From: Ramlibacter cellulosilyticus
GTDB taxonomy: Bacteria; Pseudomonadota; Gammaproteobacteria; Burkholderiales; Burkholderiaceae_C
Direction: 5' to 3'
Assembly: GCF_014297465.1 (NCBI RefSeq)
Contig: NZ_JACORT010000004.1
Span: forward strand, 62,001 to 126,000
Length of the DNA: 64,000 nucleotides
The notes under the pieces are model-generated. The model had not been told where the DNA came from. It ran no database searches and saw only the letters and a program-made list of their open reading frames with translations. Shown here piece by piece: positions 20,584 to 34,912 of the stretch. Position 1 is the first letter of the stretch, and each line of letters starts with the position of its first letter. The translations under genes were made by a program, and so were the position numbers.

Positions 20584-21576
20584 ATGGAAATCGCAGTCGT
20601 CCTGTTCGTCGTGGCGGTGATCTTCGTGGTCCGCTCGATCAAGGTCGTCCCCCAGCAGAACGCCTGGGTGGTGGAGCGCCTCGGGAAGTACCACGCGACC
20701 CTCACCCCCGGCCTGAACTTCCTGGTGCCTTTCGTGGACCGGGTCGCCTACAAGCACAGCCTGAAGGAGATCCCGCTGGACGTCCCCAGCCAGGTCTGCA
20801 TCACGCGCGACAACACGCAGCTGCAGGTCGACGGCATCCTGTACTTCCAGGTCACCGACCCCACGCGGGCCAGCTACGGTTCTTCCAACTACGTCGTCGC
20901 CATCACCCAGCTGGCCCAGACCACGCTGCGCAGCGTGATCGGCAAGCTGGAACTGGACAAGACCTTCGAGGAACGCGACATCATCAACGCGCAGGTCGTG
21001 CAGGCGATCGACGAGGCGGCGCTGAACTGGGGCGTGAAGGTGCTGCGCTACGAGATCAAGGACCTGACGCCGCCCAAGGAGATCCTGCACGCGATGCAGC
21101 GGCAGATCACGGCGGAGCGGGAGAAGCGCGCGCTGATCGCGGCCTCCGAAGGCCGCCGCCAGGAGCAGATCAACATCGCCACCGGCGAGCGCGAGGCCTT
21201 CATCGCCCGCTCGGAGGGCGAGAAGCAGGCCGAGATCAACAAGGCGCAGGGCGAAGCCGCTGCCATCGTCGCGGTGGCCGACGCAACGGCGGACGCCATC
21301 CGCAAGGTGGCCGAGGCGATCCGCCAGCCGGGCGGCGAGCAGGCGGTGCAATTGAAGGTGGCCGAGCGGGCCGTCGATGCGTTCGGGAAGGTGGCCGAGG
21401 ATTCCAGTACCACGCTGGTGATCCCGGCGAACATGAGCGAGGTGTCCGGCCTGATCGCTTCCGCGATGAAGATGATTACCGGGATGCGCGCGCCGGCCGG
21501 CAGCGCGGGGTCCCCTGTCGTTCCTCCTCCGCCCTCCCCTCAGCTCTCGTCCGAGTGGGGGCGCGAGGTCCGGTAG
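20584..21576 (+). CDS. SPFH/stomatin-family protein (QmcA/paraslipin-like)
   Basis: This 330-residue protein has an N-terminal hydrophobic anchor (IAVVLFVVAVIFVV), the band-7 core with VVPQQNAWVVERLGKY, TPGLNFLVPF and RDNTQLQVDGILYFQV, then a long Ala/Glu/Arg/Gln-rich coiled coil (about residues 170-260). Such proteins form oligomeric scaffolds and influence membrane proteases. AGGAG and GAAGAAG lie upstream of the ATG. Its last 37 bases overlap the tail-to-tail gene 21540-21950; the final Pro-rich residues look poorly constrained. Confidence 0.92.
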   Translation: MEIAVVLFVVAVIFVVRSIKVVPQQNAWVVERLGKYHATLTPGLNFLVPFVDRVAYKHSLKEIPLDVPSQVCITRDNTQLQVDGILYFQVTDPTRASYGSSNYVVAITQLAQTTLRSVIGKLELDKTFEERDIINAQVVQAIDEAALNWGVKVLRYEIKDLTPPKEILHAMQRQITAEREKRALIAASEGRRQEQINIATGEREAFIARSEGEKQAEINKAQGEAAAIVAVADATADAIRKVAEAIRQPGGEQAVQLKVAERAVDAFGKVAEDSSTTLVIPANMSEVSGLIASAMKMITGMRAPAGSAGSPVVPPPPSPQLSSEWGREVR

Positions 21577-21950
21577 TCCTCCGGCGGGCGCGAGTTGCGG
21601 TAGCTGGAGTTCAGCGGGCTCGGGCGCGAGCGCAGCCCGCTGGGCAGCAGGTCCGAGAACAGCGAGCTCAGCTCGTCGACCTTCTCCCGCGCGACGGCCT
21701 CCCCCTGGTCCCGCGCCAGCAGCTGCATCACCTCCCCCCGCATGAACCACAGCGCCTGCAGGTCCGTGGCGTAGCGGATGCGCCGCGCGAGGCCCGCGGC
21801 GCGCTCGCCCGGGTCCTCGGACACGAGGGCCAGCATGGCTTCGCGGATCTGGTCCATCGAGGCGGCATCCTCGGCATGCGAGGCGCGCGTGGTGACGCTG
21901 AACATCGCGTAGATGCTGCTCCTCAGGTCTTTGGTCTTGAACCAGCGCAT
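21540..21950 (-). CDS. Hypothetical protein, partner of the cyclase-like regulator
   Basis: This 136-residue soluble protein (MRWFKTKDLRSSIYAMF at the start, a helical Arg/Ala-rich middle, and a Ser/Arg/Pro-rich tail) is not one I can assign to a known family. AGGA precedes the ATG at a good distance. It starts 16 bp after the stop of the HTH/cyclase-like gene, so the two are very likely co-transcribed. Its 3' end overlaps the converging stomatin gene by 37 bp. Confidence 0.7.
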   Translation of the reverse strand: MRWFKTKDLRSSIYAMFSVTTRASHAEDAASMDQIREAMLALVSEDPGERAAGLARRIRYATDLQALWFMRGEVMQLLARDQGEAVAREKVDELSSLFSDLLPSGLRSRPSPLNSSYRNSRPPEDYRTSRPHSDES

Positions 21951-21966
21951 GGGGAATCCTTTCGAA

Positions 21967-23466
21967 TCAGCCTTCTTGGGGGCGTGTGGTGCCGTTGAGG
22001 GGTTGCAAGTCGATCAGTTCGGCCGCCGCGAGGCCGGCCACGCGCGCCGGCACCGCCTGGGGGGCGGCGATGTCGGCGAGCCGTGCAAACGTGGAAAGCA
22101 GCGGCGTCTCGGAACGGGTGCCCTCGAGGCGGGGCACGCCGAACCTGACGCGCTGGCGCTGGTCCGCCGGGAGCTTGCCCAGCAGGCTGCGCGTGACCAG
22201 GATGGCGCCTTCGCGGCTGACGCGGGAAAGCTGCTCCGCGTGGTCGGCCGTGTCGCCGACCACGCGGAGTGCTCCCTCCCCCGTCGCTCCCACGACGCCC
22301 ATCCATTCCTGTCCTTCGTCGATGCCGACGTTCATCGCCAGCTCGAGCTCCCAGCCCTTGCGCGCCTGCCAGCGCTGCGAGAGATGGCGCATGGCCTCGC
22401 GCGCCTGCTGCGCGGCGGCCAGGGCGTTCCAGAGGTGGCTGCCGCCCTCCTGGGGCAGGAAGTAGCAGACCAGCACCTCGCCGCCCTGGGGGCCGGCGCG
22501 GCCCTTGTGCTTGCGGAACACGCGATCGAGCTCGGCCCAGATCTCGTTCAGCAGCTCGAAATACTCCTGCGCCGTGAGCTTCACCCACAGGCCGCTGGCG
22601 TCTTCCAGCGTGCTCACGAGCACCGACACCGGCGTGATGACCGGCGCCGCCACGGGCCGCTGCGCCGGCACCGGCACCGCGACAGAGCCCGATTCATCCT
22701 GCGCCGCATAGGCGAACAGCACGCCTTCGCGGAACTGCACCGCGTACACGGTGCGGGCCGGCAGCCCGTTGCCGGCGGGGATCGCCGCCTGCATCAGCAG
22801 GCCGGCGTCGCCGCGGCTGGGCTCGTCGTAAAGGCGATGGAGGCGCGAGGCTTCGTCCGGGGGAAGGTCCCGGAACAAGGCCCCGGCGGTGGCGCCGCGC
22901 GCCTGCGCAACCCGGAGATGAAAGCGCAGGATCGCGTCGCCCCCCTTGGCGGGGTCCACCGAGAGCAACTGGCTGAAGATGCTGGTGCCCTGCACGCCGG
23001 CGCGCTGGGCGAGCGGCGAGCGGGCGTCGGAGCGGGTCTCGTCGTTCGACCAGGTGATGCGGAAGGCGTCGTTCACCAGGTAGGCGGGGTGTCCCAGCGG
23101 ACCGGCCGGCAGGCTGAGGACGACCGAGGGAGCGTCGCCGCGCGTCGAGGCAGCCACCGCGGCGGCCACGGGCGTGACGGGCGCCGGCGGCACGGTGCCG
23201 GAACGCTGCGCGGGGGCGGCTGCGGGCGGATGGGCCGAGAGGTGTTCGGCGATGCGGGCGATGCTCCAGCCCTGCGACTTCAGGCGCTGGATCTCCTCGA
23301 CCCGCGCGATGGTGTCGTCCGGGAAGAAGCCGATGCGAGGCGCAGCGCCGTGCTCCGGTCCCGGCGGCAGGACCTGGGGCCGCGGCACGAGGCCGCTGGC
23401 GATGTAGTTGTTGAGAGTGGCACGCGAGATGCCGGTCCTCTCGATGATTTCCTTGCTGGTGAGCAA
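21967..23466 (-). CDS. MerR-type HTH protein with C-terminal class III nucleotide cyclase-like domain
   Basis: This 499-residue protein starts with a MerR/XRE-like HTH (LTSKEIIERTGISRATLNNYIASGLVPRP) and a second helix pair (IARVEEIQRLKSQGWSIARIAEHL). A Pro/Ala linker (residues 80-105) leads to a PAS-like middle (HPAYLVNDAFRITWSND). From about residue 310 the pattern resembles class III adenylate/guanylate cyclases: VSVLVSTLEDASGL, GGEVLVCYF, an AMNVGIDEGQEWMGVVGA segment and VVGDTADHAEQL. The Asp expected in the first metal motif seems replaced by Thr, so the domain may sense rather than make nucleotides. The start is TTG with GAGG upstream; an in-frame stop just before rules out a longer protein. 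Confidence 0.75.
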   Translation of the reverse strand: MLTSKEIIERTGISRATLNNYIASGLVPRPQVLPPGPEHGAAPRIGFFPDDTIARVEEIQRLKSQGWSIARIAEHLSAHPPAAAPAQRSGTVPPAPVTPVAAAVAASTRGDAPSVVLSLPAGPLGHPAYLVNDAFRITWSNDETRSDARSPLAQRAGVQGTSIFSQLLSVDPAKGGDAILRFHLRVAQARGATAGALFRDLPPDEASRLHRLYDEPSRGDAGLLMQAAIPAGNGLPARTVYAVQFREGVLFAYAAQDESGSVAVPVPAQRPVAAPVITPVSVLVSTLEDASGLWVKLTAQEYFELLNEIWAELDRVFRKHKGRAGPQGGEVLVCYFLPQEGGSHLWNALAAAQQAREAMRHLSQRWQARKGWELELAMNVGIDEGQEWMGVVGATGEGALRVVGDTADHAEQLSRVSREGAILVTRSLLGKLPADQRQRVRFGVPRLEGTRSETPLLSTFARLADIAAPQAVPARVAGLAAAELIDLQPLNGTTRPQEG

Positions 23467-23475
23467 GAACGCCTC

Positions 23476-23750
23476 GTCTGTCTAATATGGACGAGGTGGA
23501 ATGTACAGATGGGGAATTGGACGGTCAATGCAGTTGCTTACCGTCTGTCTGGACATTGATACACAGACAAACCCTTAGAAGCGCACAAGTCATTGAATTT
23601 ACATGACTTGAACTGTCTTGCTTAGGTGAGTAGACAGTGGCACCCATCGGTAGACTGCTTAGGTCGTGTGTCTACTCTGTCTAATTGACTGTCCAAGTGT
23701 CTGTCCAAGCATCTGGACAGACATACCGGCTGCATCTTCGCTGTCTGTCC
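23476..23750. promoter_or_regulatory. Gene-free AT-richer region with clustered GTCTGTC motifs
   Basis: The 326 bp between the regulator start and tRNA-Ser hold no credible gene. GTCTGTC occurs at 23476, 23543, 23699 and 23743, and its complement GACAGAC at 23716. TGTCTGTCC (23698-23706) and GGACAGACA (23715-23723) form a perfect inverted pair with an 8-bp spacer. ACTGTCT/AGACAGT forms another across 23612-23638. TCTGTCTAAT is repeated at 23477 and 23676. The stretch is visibly lower in G+C than its flanks. It looks like a multi-site operator. Confidence 0.6.
23500..23528 (-). promoter_or_regulatory. Sigma70-type promoter of the HTH/cyclase-like gene
   Basis: Leftward TTGACC (23528-23523) and TACATT (23505-23500) are spaced by 17 bp, predicting a start near 23493 and a leader of about 27 nt. 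A GTCTGTC motif at 23476-23482 lies just inside the transcribed region. The 17-bp spacer is not the stretched 19-20 bp typical of MerR-activated promoters. Confidence 0.6.
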
Positions 23751-23758
23751 CAGGCAAC

Positions 23759-23780
23759 AAAAAACCCGCCGGAGGCGGGT
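23759..23780 (-). terminator. Intrinsic terminator of tRNA-Ser
   Basis: Leftward, the stem ACCCGCC/GGCGGGT with a TCC loop is followed by a run of T (23763-23759). It lies 12 bp after the 3' end of the tRNA. Confidence 0.85.
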
Positions 23781-23792
23781 CGTTTGTTCTGC

Positions 23793-23883
<91 letters not shown>

Positions 23884-23904
23884 AGCAGAGCCCGCGATTG
23901 TAGC

Positions 23905-25977
23905 TCACGCCGTGGCGACCGCCCGCCTCGCTTCCTGAGGATTCGCCAACATCGACAGCAGCAGGTTCACGTCCGCGGGCTTGACCATGTGGAAATCGAA
24001 GCCCGCCTGGGCCGAGCGGGTGCGGCTTTCCGCCTCGCCGTACCCGGTGAGCGCGATCAGCAGGGCCTCGCGCGACTCCTCCAGGCTGCGCAGCCCGTGC
24101 GCCACCTCGAAGCCGTTCATGCCCGGCAGGCCGATGTCCAGGAGCACCACGTGCGGCTTGAACTCCCGCGCGATGGCGAGCGCCTCCTGGCCGTCGTGCG
24201 CCATGCGGACCTCGAAGCCTTCCATTTCCAGCAGCGTCAGCAGCGTCTCGGCGGAGGCCTGCAGGTCGTCGACGACCAGGATGCGGGACGCACCGGCGGG
24301 CATGGATGGGCTGTGGTGGCTCACCGCCGGCAGCGGCTCCGCGGGGTCCGACGCCACGCTGGCGGGAAGCGCCAGGCAGACCTGGGCGCCCTTCCCCAGC
24401 CCTTCGCTGGCCGCCCAGACGCGGCCGCCGTGCAGTTCCACGAGGTGCTTCACCAGGGTCAGGCCGATGCCCAGGCCGCCCTGCGAGCGGTCCAGGGACT
24501 GGTCCGCCTGCGCGAACAGGTCGAACATGTGCGGAAGGAACTCGGGCGCGATGCCGGCGCCCTCGTCCTTCACCGCGATCTCCAGTTCGCCCTCCTGGTA
24601 CTTCGCCTCCAGCCCGATGCGGCTGCGGATCGGGGAGAACTTGCTCGCGTTGTTGATCAGGTTGGAGAGCACCTGCGACAGGCGCACCGAGTCGCCTTCC
24701 AGTTCGATGGTCTCCTTGGGCAGGATCACGTCCAGCACCTGCTCGCGGGCGCCGAGGCGGGGCGAACTCGCCTCCACCGAGCGCTCGATCAGCGTCGACA
24801 GGTGCAGCTTCTCCGGCTTGACGGCCACCTTGCCCTGCACGATGCGCGAGACGTCCAGCAGGTCGTCGATGAGGCGCGCCATGTGGTCGGCCTGGCGGCC
24901 GATCACGTCGCGGGCCCAGGCCAGCTTGGGCGGCAGTTCCTCCGCGCTGGCCAGGATGTGCACCGCGTTGCGGATCGGGGCCAGCGGGTTGCGCAGCTCG
25001 TGGGCCAGCATGGCCAGGAACTCGTTCTTGCGCCGGTCCGCCTCCTGCACCGCGGAATACAGGCGCGCGTTCTCCATGGCGATGGACGCGCGGCTGGTGA
25101 ATTCGCGCATCAGGGCGATGCGGGTCGAATCGAACTGGGCGGCCGGCCCCAGCAGGACCAGCGCGCCGCGGATCTCGTCCCCCGCCAGCATCGGGCAGAT
25201 GGCGCCGACGCGGCCGTCCTTCTGCCACAGGTTGAACTGGCGCGTGCGGATCACCTGGTCGGCGGCCTCGCGCAGCTCCGCCGTGAAGATCTCGTGGTCG
25301 TCCGCGCGCGGCGCCGGATGCATCTCCAGCCGGCGCACGCCGCCCTCCTTGTCCGGGATGCCCAGCACGGCCCGCTCCGCGAGCATCGGCACGCACAGCT
25401 GCAGCACCGCGGCGATGGTGTCGTCCAGGTTCAGCGAGCGCGACAGGGTGCGGCTCGCCTCGGCCAGGAAGTCGGCGCGGTGGATCGCGTCCTCGGCCGC
25501 CGCCCGGGCGGCCTCCGAACGCGCCAGCTCCTCGCGCTGCACCGCCTGCTTCTGCAGCTGGCGGTTCATGCGGAACAGCTCGACGAACACCCGCACCTTG
25601 GAGCGCAGCACCTCCGGCACCACCGGCGACGGGATGTAGTCCACCGCCCCCAGCGCGTAGCCGCGCCGGGCCTGGAGCTCGTCGACGTACGCCGTGATGA
25701 AGACGATGGGCGTCTGGGCCGACTTCTTGTACTGCCGGATCAGGCTCGCCGTCTCCAGCCCGTCGATGTCGGGCATGTTGACGTCGAGCAGGATGACCGC
25801 GAACTCCATGTCCAGGATGTACTTCAGCGCCTCCTGGCCGGACCGGGCACTGACGATGTTCTGGTCGAGCTCGTCCAGGATCGTCCGGAAGACGACGTGC
25901 TTCTCCGGGAGGTCGTCCACCACGAGGATGTTGACCTTCTCGGCAGCCTCCGGCGCGCTCGCAGCGCTGGTCGTCAA
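23905..25977 (-). CDS. Cytoplasmic REC-GAF-histidine kinase-REC hybrid protein
   Basis: This 690-residue protein has an N-terminal receiver (ILVVDDLPEKH, phospho-Asp in ILLDVNMPD), a coiled linker, a GAF-like domain (about residues 165-310), a HisKA dimerisation motif LAHELRNPLAP near residue 330, HATPase motifs NLINNASKFS and GGLGIGLTLVK, and a C-terminal receiver (ILVVDDLQAS, VVLLDIGLPG). There are no membrane spans. The start is TTG at 25977 with AGGAG at proper spacing. It lies 10 bp after the giant kinase gene, so both are in one operon and may form a phosphorelay. Confidence 0.9.
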   Translation of the reverse strand: MTTSAASAPEAAEKVNILVVDDLPEKHVVFRTILDELDQNIVSARSGQEALKYILDMEFAVILLDVNMPDIDGLETASLIRQYKKSAQTPIVFITAYVDELQARRGYALGAVDYIPSPVVPEVLRSKVRVFVELFRMNRQLQKQAVQREELARSEAARAAAEDAIHRADFLAEASRTLSRSLNLDDTIAAVLQLCVPMLAERAVLGIPDKEGGVRRLEMHPAPRADDHEIFTAELREAADQVIRTRQFNLWQKDGRVGAICPMLAGDEIRGALVLLGPAAQFDSTRIALMREFTSRASIAMENARLYSAVQEADRRKNEFLAMLAHELRNPLAPIRNAVHILASAEELPPKLAWARDVIGRQADHMARLIDDLLDVSRIVQGKVAVKPEKLHLSTLIERSVEASSPRLGAREQVLDVILPKETIELEGDSVRLSQVLSNLINNASKFSPIRSRIGLEAKYQEGELEIAVKDEGAGIAPEFLPHMFDLFAQADQSLDRSQGGLGIGLTLVKHLVELHGGRVWAASEGLGKGAQVCLALPASVASDPAEPLPAVSHHSPSMPAGASRILVVDDLQASAETLLTLLEMEGFEVRMAHDGQEALAIAREFKPHVVLLDIGLPGMNGFEVAHGLRSLEESREALLIALTGYGEAESRTRSAQAGFDFHMVKPADVNLLLSMLANPQEARRAVATA

Positions 25978-25987
25978 TGGGCTCTCC

Positions 25988-32596
<6,609 letters not shown>

Positions 32597-32619
32597 GTGA
32601 TTCCCCATTCGTAAGCATC

Positions 32620-32673
32620 TGTTGACACGTCAACAGAGCTTGGGAGGGTACTGTCTTCCCAAAGAGCCTTCAA
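32620..32673 (-). promoter_or_regulatory. Promoter and operator-like palindrome of the kinase operon
   Basis: Leftward TTGAAG (32673-32668) and TACCCT (32650-32645) are 17 bp apart. The perfect palindrome TGTTGACACGTCAACA (32620-32635) lies immediately after the predicted start site near 32638, a position suited to repression. Confidence 0.5.
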
Positions 32674-32806
32674 CACGACAGGAAGTGTGCATCGCCCGCA
32701 AACCCAGTACTGGCGCGGGTTGTAGGAGCGCTCCCACAGGAAAAGCACCGCAGAGCCTACATGGCGCGAGCGGGGAAGCGACGCTTTTGCATCAATGCAC
32801 CGGAAA

Positions 32807-32836
32807 CGAAAAGGCCGCCCGGAGGCGGCCTTTTCG
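32807..32836. terminator. Terminator after the branched-chain amino acid receptor gene
   Basis: A perfect 13-bp stem CGAAAAGGCCGCC/GGCGGCCTTTTCG with a CGGA loop lies 30 bp after the stop at 32866. The A/T ends allow function in both directions; the leftward use matches the receptor gene. Confidence 0.8.
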
Positions 32837-32865
32837 GATACGCGGTGTTACCGCGGATCAGCAGC

Positions 32866-33993
32866 TTACAGCGGCGTCTTCTTGCCGTCGACGTACTTGT
32901 ACAGCGTGGTCGCGGCGTTCTTCAGCTCGCCGTTCGGCTCGAAGGCGATGTTGGCGGTGACGCCCTTGTAGTTCGCCTTCTTCAGCATGGGGATGTACTT
33001 CTTCGGGTCGATCGAGTTCGCGCGCTTCATCGCGTCGACCAGCACGAAGGTCGCGTCGTAGGTGTACGGGCTGTACACCTGGAACTGGTTGGGGTACTTC
33101 TTGTCGTACTTTTCCTTCCAGGCCGTGCCGCCGGGCATCTTGGCGATGGACGCGCCGCCTTCGGCGCAGATCACGTTGCCCAGCGTCTTGGCGCCCGCGG
33201 AGAGCTTGGCGATCTCGGACGTGCAGATGCCGTCGCCGCCGAAGTACTTCACGTTGGTCATGCCCAGCTGCTCCATCTGGCGGAGCATCGGGCCGGCCTG
33301 GGGGTCCATGCCGCCGTAGAAGATGGCGTCGGGGTTCTTGGCCTTGATGGCGGTCAGGATCGCCATGAAGTCCGTCGCCTTGTCGTTCGTGAACTGCTCG
33401 TCGACGACCTGCATGCCCTTGGACACGGCGGTCTTCTTGAACACTTCGGCGACGCCCTGGCCGTAGGCCGTGCGGTCGTCGATGATGGCAACCTTCTTCA
33501 GCTTCAGCTTGTCGGCCGCGTGCAGGGCCAGCGCAGCGCCCAGGGCGTTGTCGTTGGCGATGATGCGGTAGGTCGTGTCGTAGGCGGGTTTGGTCAGGGC
33601 CGGGTTGGTGGCCGCGCCGGTGACGTGCGGGATGCCGCAGTCGTTGTAGACCTTGGAGGCGGGGATGGTCGTGCCGGAGTTCAGGTGGCCCACCACGCCG
33701 GCGACCTTCGCGTCGCACAGCTTCTGCGCGGCGGCGGTGCCCTGCTTCGGATCGGCCGCGTCGTCTTCGGCCTGGATCTCGAACTTGACCTTCTTGCCGC
33801 CGATGGTGACGCCCTGGGCGTTCAGGTCCTCGATGGCCATGCGGACGCCGTTCTCGTTGTCCTTGCCGTAGTGCGCCTGCGGGCCCGACAGCGGTGCGAC
33901 GTGACCGATCTTGACGACCTGGTCCTGGGCGGCGGCCATGCCGCACACCGCGGCGATGGCCATCGCGGCCGTCAATTTCAGCTTGAATTGCAT
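32866..33993 (-). CDS. Periplasmic branched-chain amino acid-type binding protein
   Basis: This 375-residue protein has a Sec signal peptide (MQFKLKLTAAMAIAAVCGMAAA) and the LivJ/LivK-type receptor fold: VVKIGHVAPLSGPQAHYGKD, then GHLNSGTTIPASKVY and VYSPYTYDATFVLVDAM. It captures a branched-chain amino acid or a related ligand for a LivHMGF transporter, but no permease or ATPase genes are adjacent. ATG 33993 has GGAGG seven bases upstream. A strong terminator follows, so it is probably monocistronic and highly expressed. Confidence 0.92.
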   Translation of the reverse strand: MQFKLKLTAAMAIAAVCGMAAAQDQVVKIGHVAPLSGPQAHYGKDNENGVRMAIEDLNAQGVTIGGKKVKFEIQAEDDAADPKQGTAAAQKLCDAKVAGVVGHLNSGTTIPASKVYNDCGIPHVTGAATNPALTKPAYDTTYRIIANDNALGAALALHAADKLKLKKVAIIDDRTAYGQGVAEVFKKTAVSKGMQVVDEQFTNDKATDFMAILTAIKAKNPDAIFYGGMDPQAGPMLRQMEQLGMTNVKYFGGDGICTSEIAKLSAGAKTLGNVICAEGGASIAKMPGGTAWKEKYDKKYPNQFQVYSPYTYDATFVLVDAMKRANSIDPKKYIPMLKKANYKGVTANIAFEPNGELKNAATTLYKYVDGKKTPL

Positions 33994-34152
33994 AGGGAAA
34001 CCTCCGGATTGGGTAATGGGTTGAGGTCCGTTGTTCTTGCTCAACGGGCGCGAACATATCGCAATTTCCGAGCCCGAACCATAGGGATTGGTTCTAGGCG
34101 TCAGCGAATCGCGACCATCGCGCCGCCAAGCGAGCGCGCAGCCCCCGTTGCC

Positions 34153-34464
34153 TCAAACGCCGCTGCCGCCGCTGCGTTGACGGGACTGCATCTCTTCCGC
34201 GACAGCCTGCGACACGATCTCGCGCACGAGGTCCTCCACGCGCTCGCGCAGCAGCGGCGCGAGCGCACTGGTCTGCTCGAGGACCACGGTGGCGATCTCC
34301 TCGCGCAGGCGCCGCTCGAGGACGAGGTCCACGCGGCGCAGCACGCGCTCGGCGAGCTGGTCCAGCGGCGGGACCACGGAGGTGGGGCCGAGGGACGCCG
34401 GACCCGAATGCACCACTTCGGTCAGCGTCGGCACGAACCGCGGCGGGGGCCGGTTGGTGGCCAT
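34153..34464 (-). CDS. Small conserved helical protein downstream of holC
   Basis: This 103-residue protein begins MATNRPPPRFVPTLTEVV and continues as an acidic/basic helix-rich segment (ERVLRRVDLVLERRLREEIATVVLEQ). I do not recognise a function. The ATG shares a base with the holC stop (TGATG) and GGAGG lies seven bases upstream. The constant neighbourhood pepA-holC suggests a link with those genes in this bacterial group. Confidence 0.75.
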   Translation of the reverse strand: MATNRPPPRFVPTLTEVVHSGPASLGPTSVVPPLDQLAERVLRRVDLVLERRLREEIATVVLEQTSALAPLLRERVEDLVREIVSQAVAEEMQSRQRSGGSGV

Positions 34465-34901
34465 CAGGTGCCCTCCTTCGTGGCGACGTCGTGCCGCTTG
34501 ATCGCGTAGCCGCGGTCCGCATAGTGCTTCCAGCGGCCGCGCGCCTGCTGGCGATCGTCCTCGTCCACCGACACGAGCTCGTTGAGGCGCTCGAAGCGCT
34601 CGAAGCCTTCGGGGATGCGGCCCCCGAGGTTGACCAGGACCTGCTCGTGCGGCGTGCCGCGCGGCGAATCCGCCAGCACCACCGGCGAGGCGGCCAGCAC
34701 CTGCGGCTCCGCCGAGGCCGCGTAGCAGTGGGGGATGAACTCCTGCGGGGAGAAGGTCCAGAGCTCCACGTCCAGGCTGCGCAGCATCTCGGGCTGCCCG
34801 GTCACCACGACGCGGTAGCCCGCCCCCGTGGCCCTGCGCAGCAGCCGGCAGGCGTACGCCAGCTTGTCCTGCACGTTGAAGTGGAACGTGACCTCGGTCA
34901 T
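34464..34901 (-). CDS. holC: DNA polymerase III subunit chi
   Basis: This 145-residue protein matches HolC: TEVTFHFNVQDKLAYACRLLRRA at the start, then LWTFSPQEFIPHC and VLVNLGGRIPEGFERFERLNELV. Chi connects the clamp loader to single-stranded DNA-binding protein. The gene follows pepA by 11 bp, a conserved arrangement in proteobacteria, and overlaps the next gene by one base. Confidence 0.93.
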   Translation of the reverse strand: MTEVTFHFNVQDKLAYACRLLRRATGAGYRVVVTGQPEMLRSLDVELWTFSPQEFIPHCYAASAEPQVLAASPVVLADSPRGTPHEQVLVNLGGRIPEGFERFERLNELVSVDEDDRQQARGRWKHYADRGYAIKRHDVATKEGT

Positions 34902-34912
34902 GCGTGCGGGAC

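Noticed and set aside
32721..32762. Imperfect palindrome TGTAGGAGCGCTCCCACA with a further CCTACA
   Set aside because: It resembles a REP-type unit but no second copy is visible in the window, so it is not listed as a feature.
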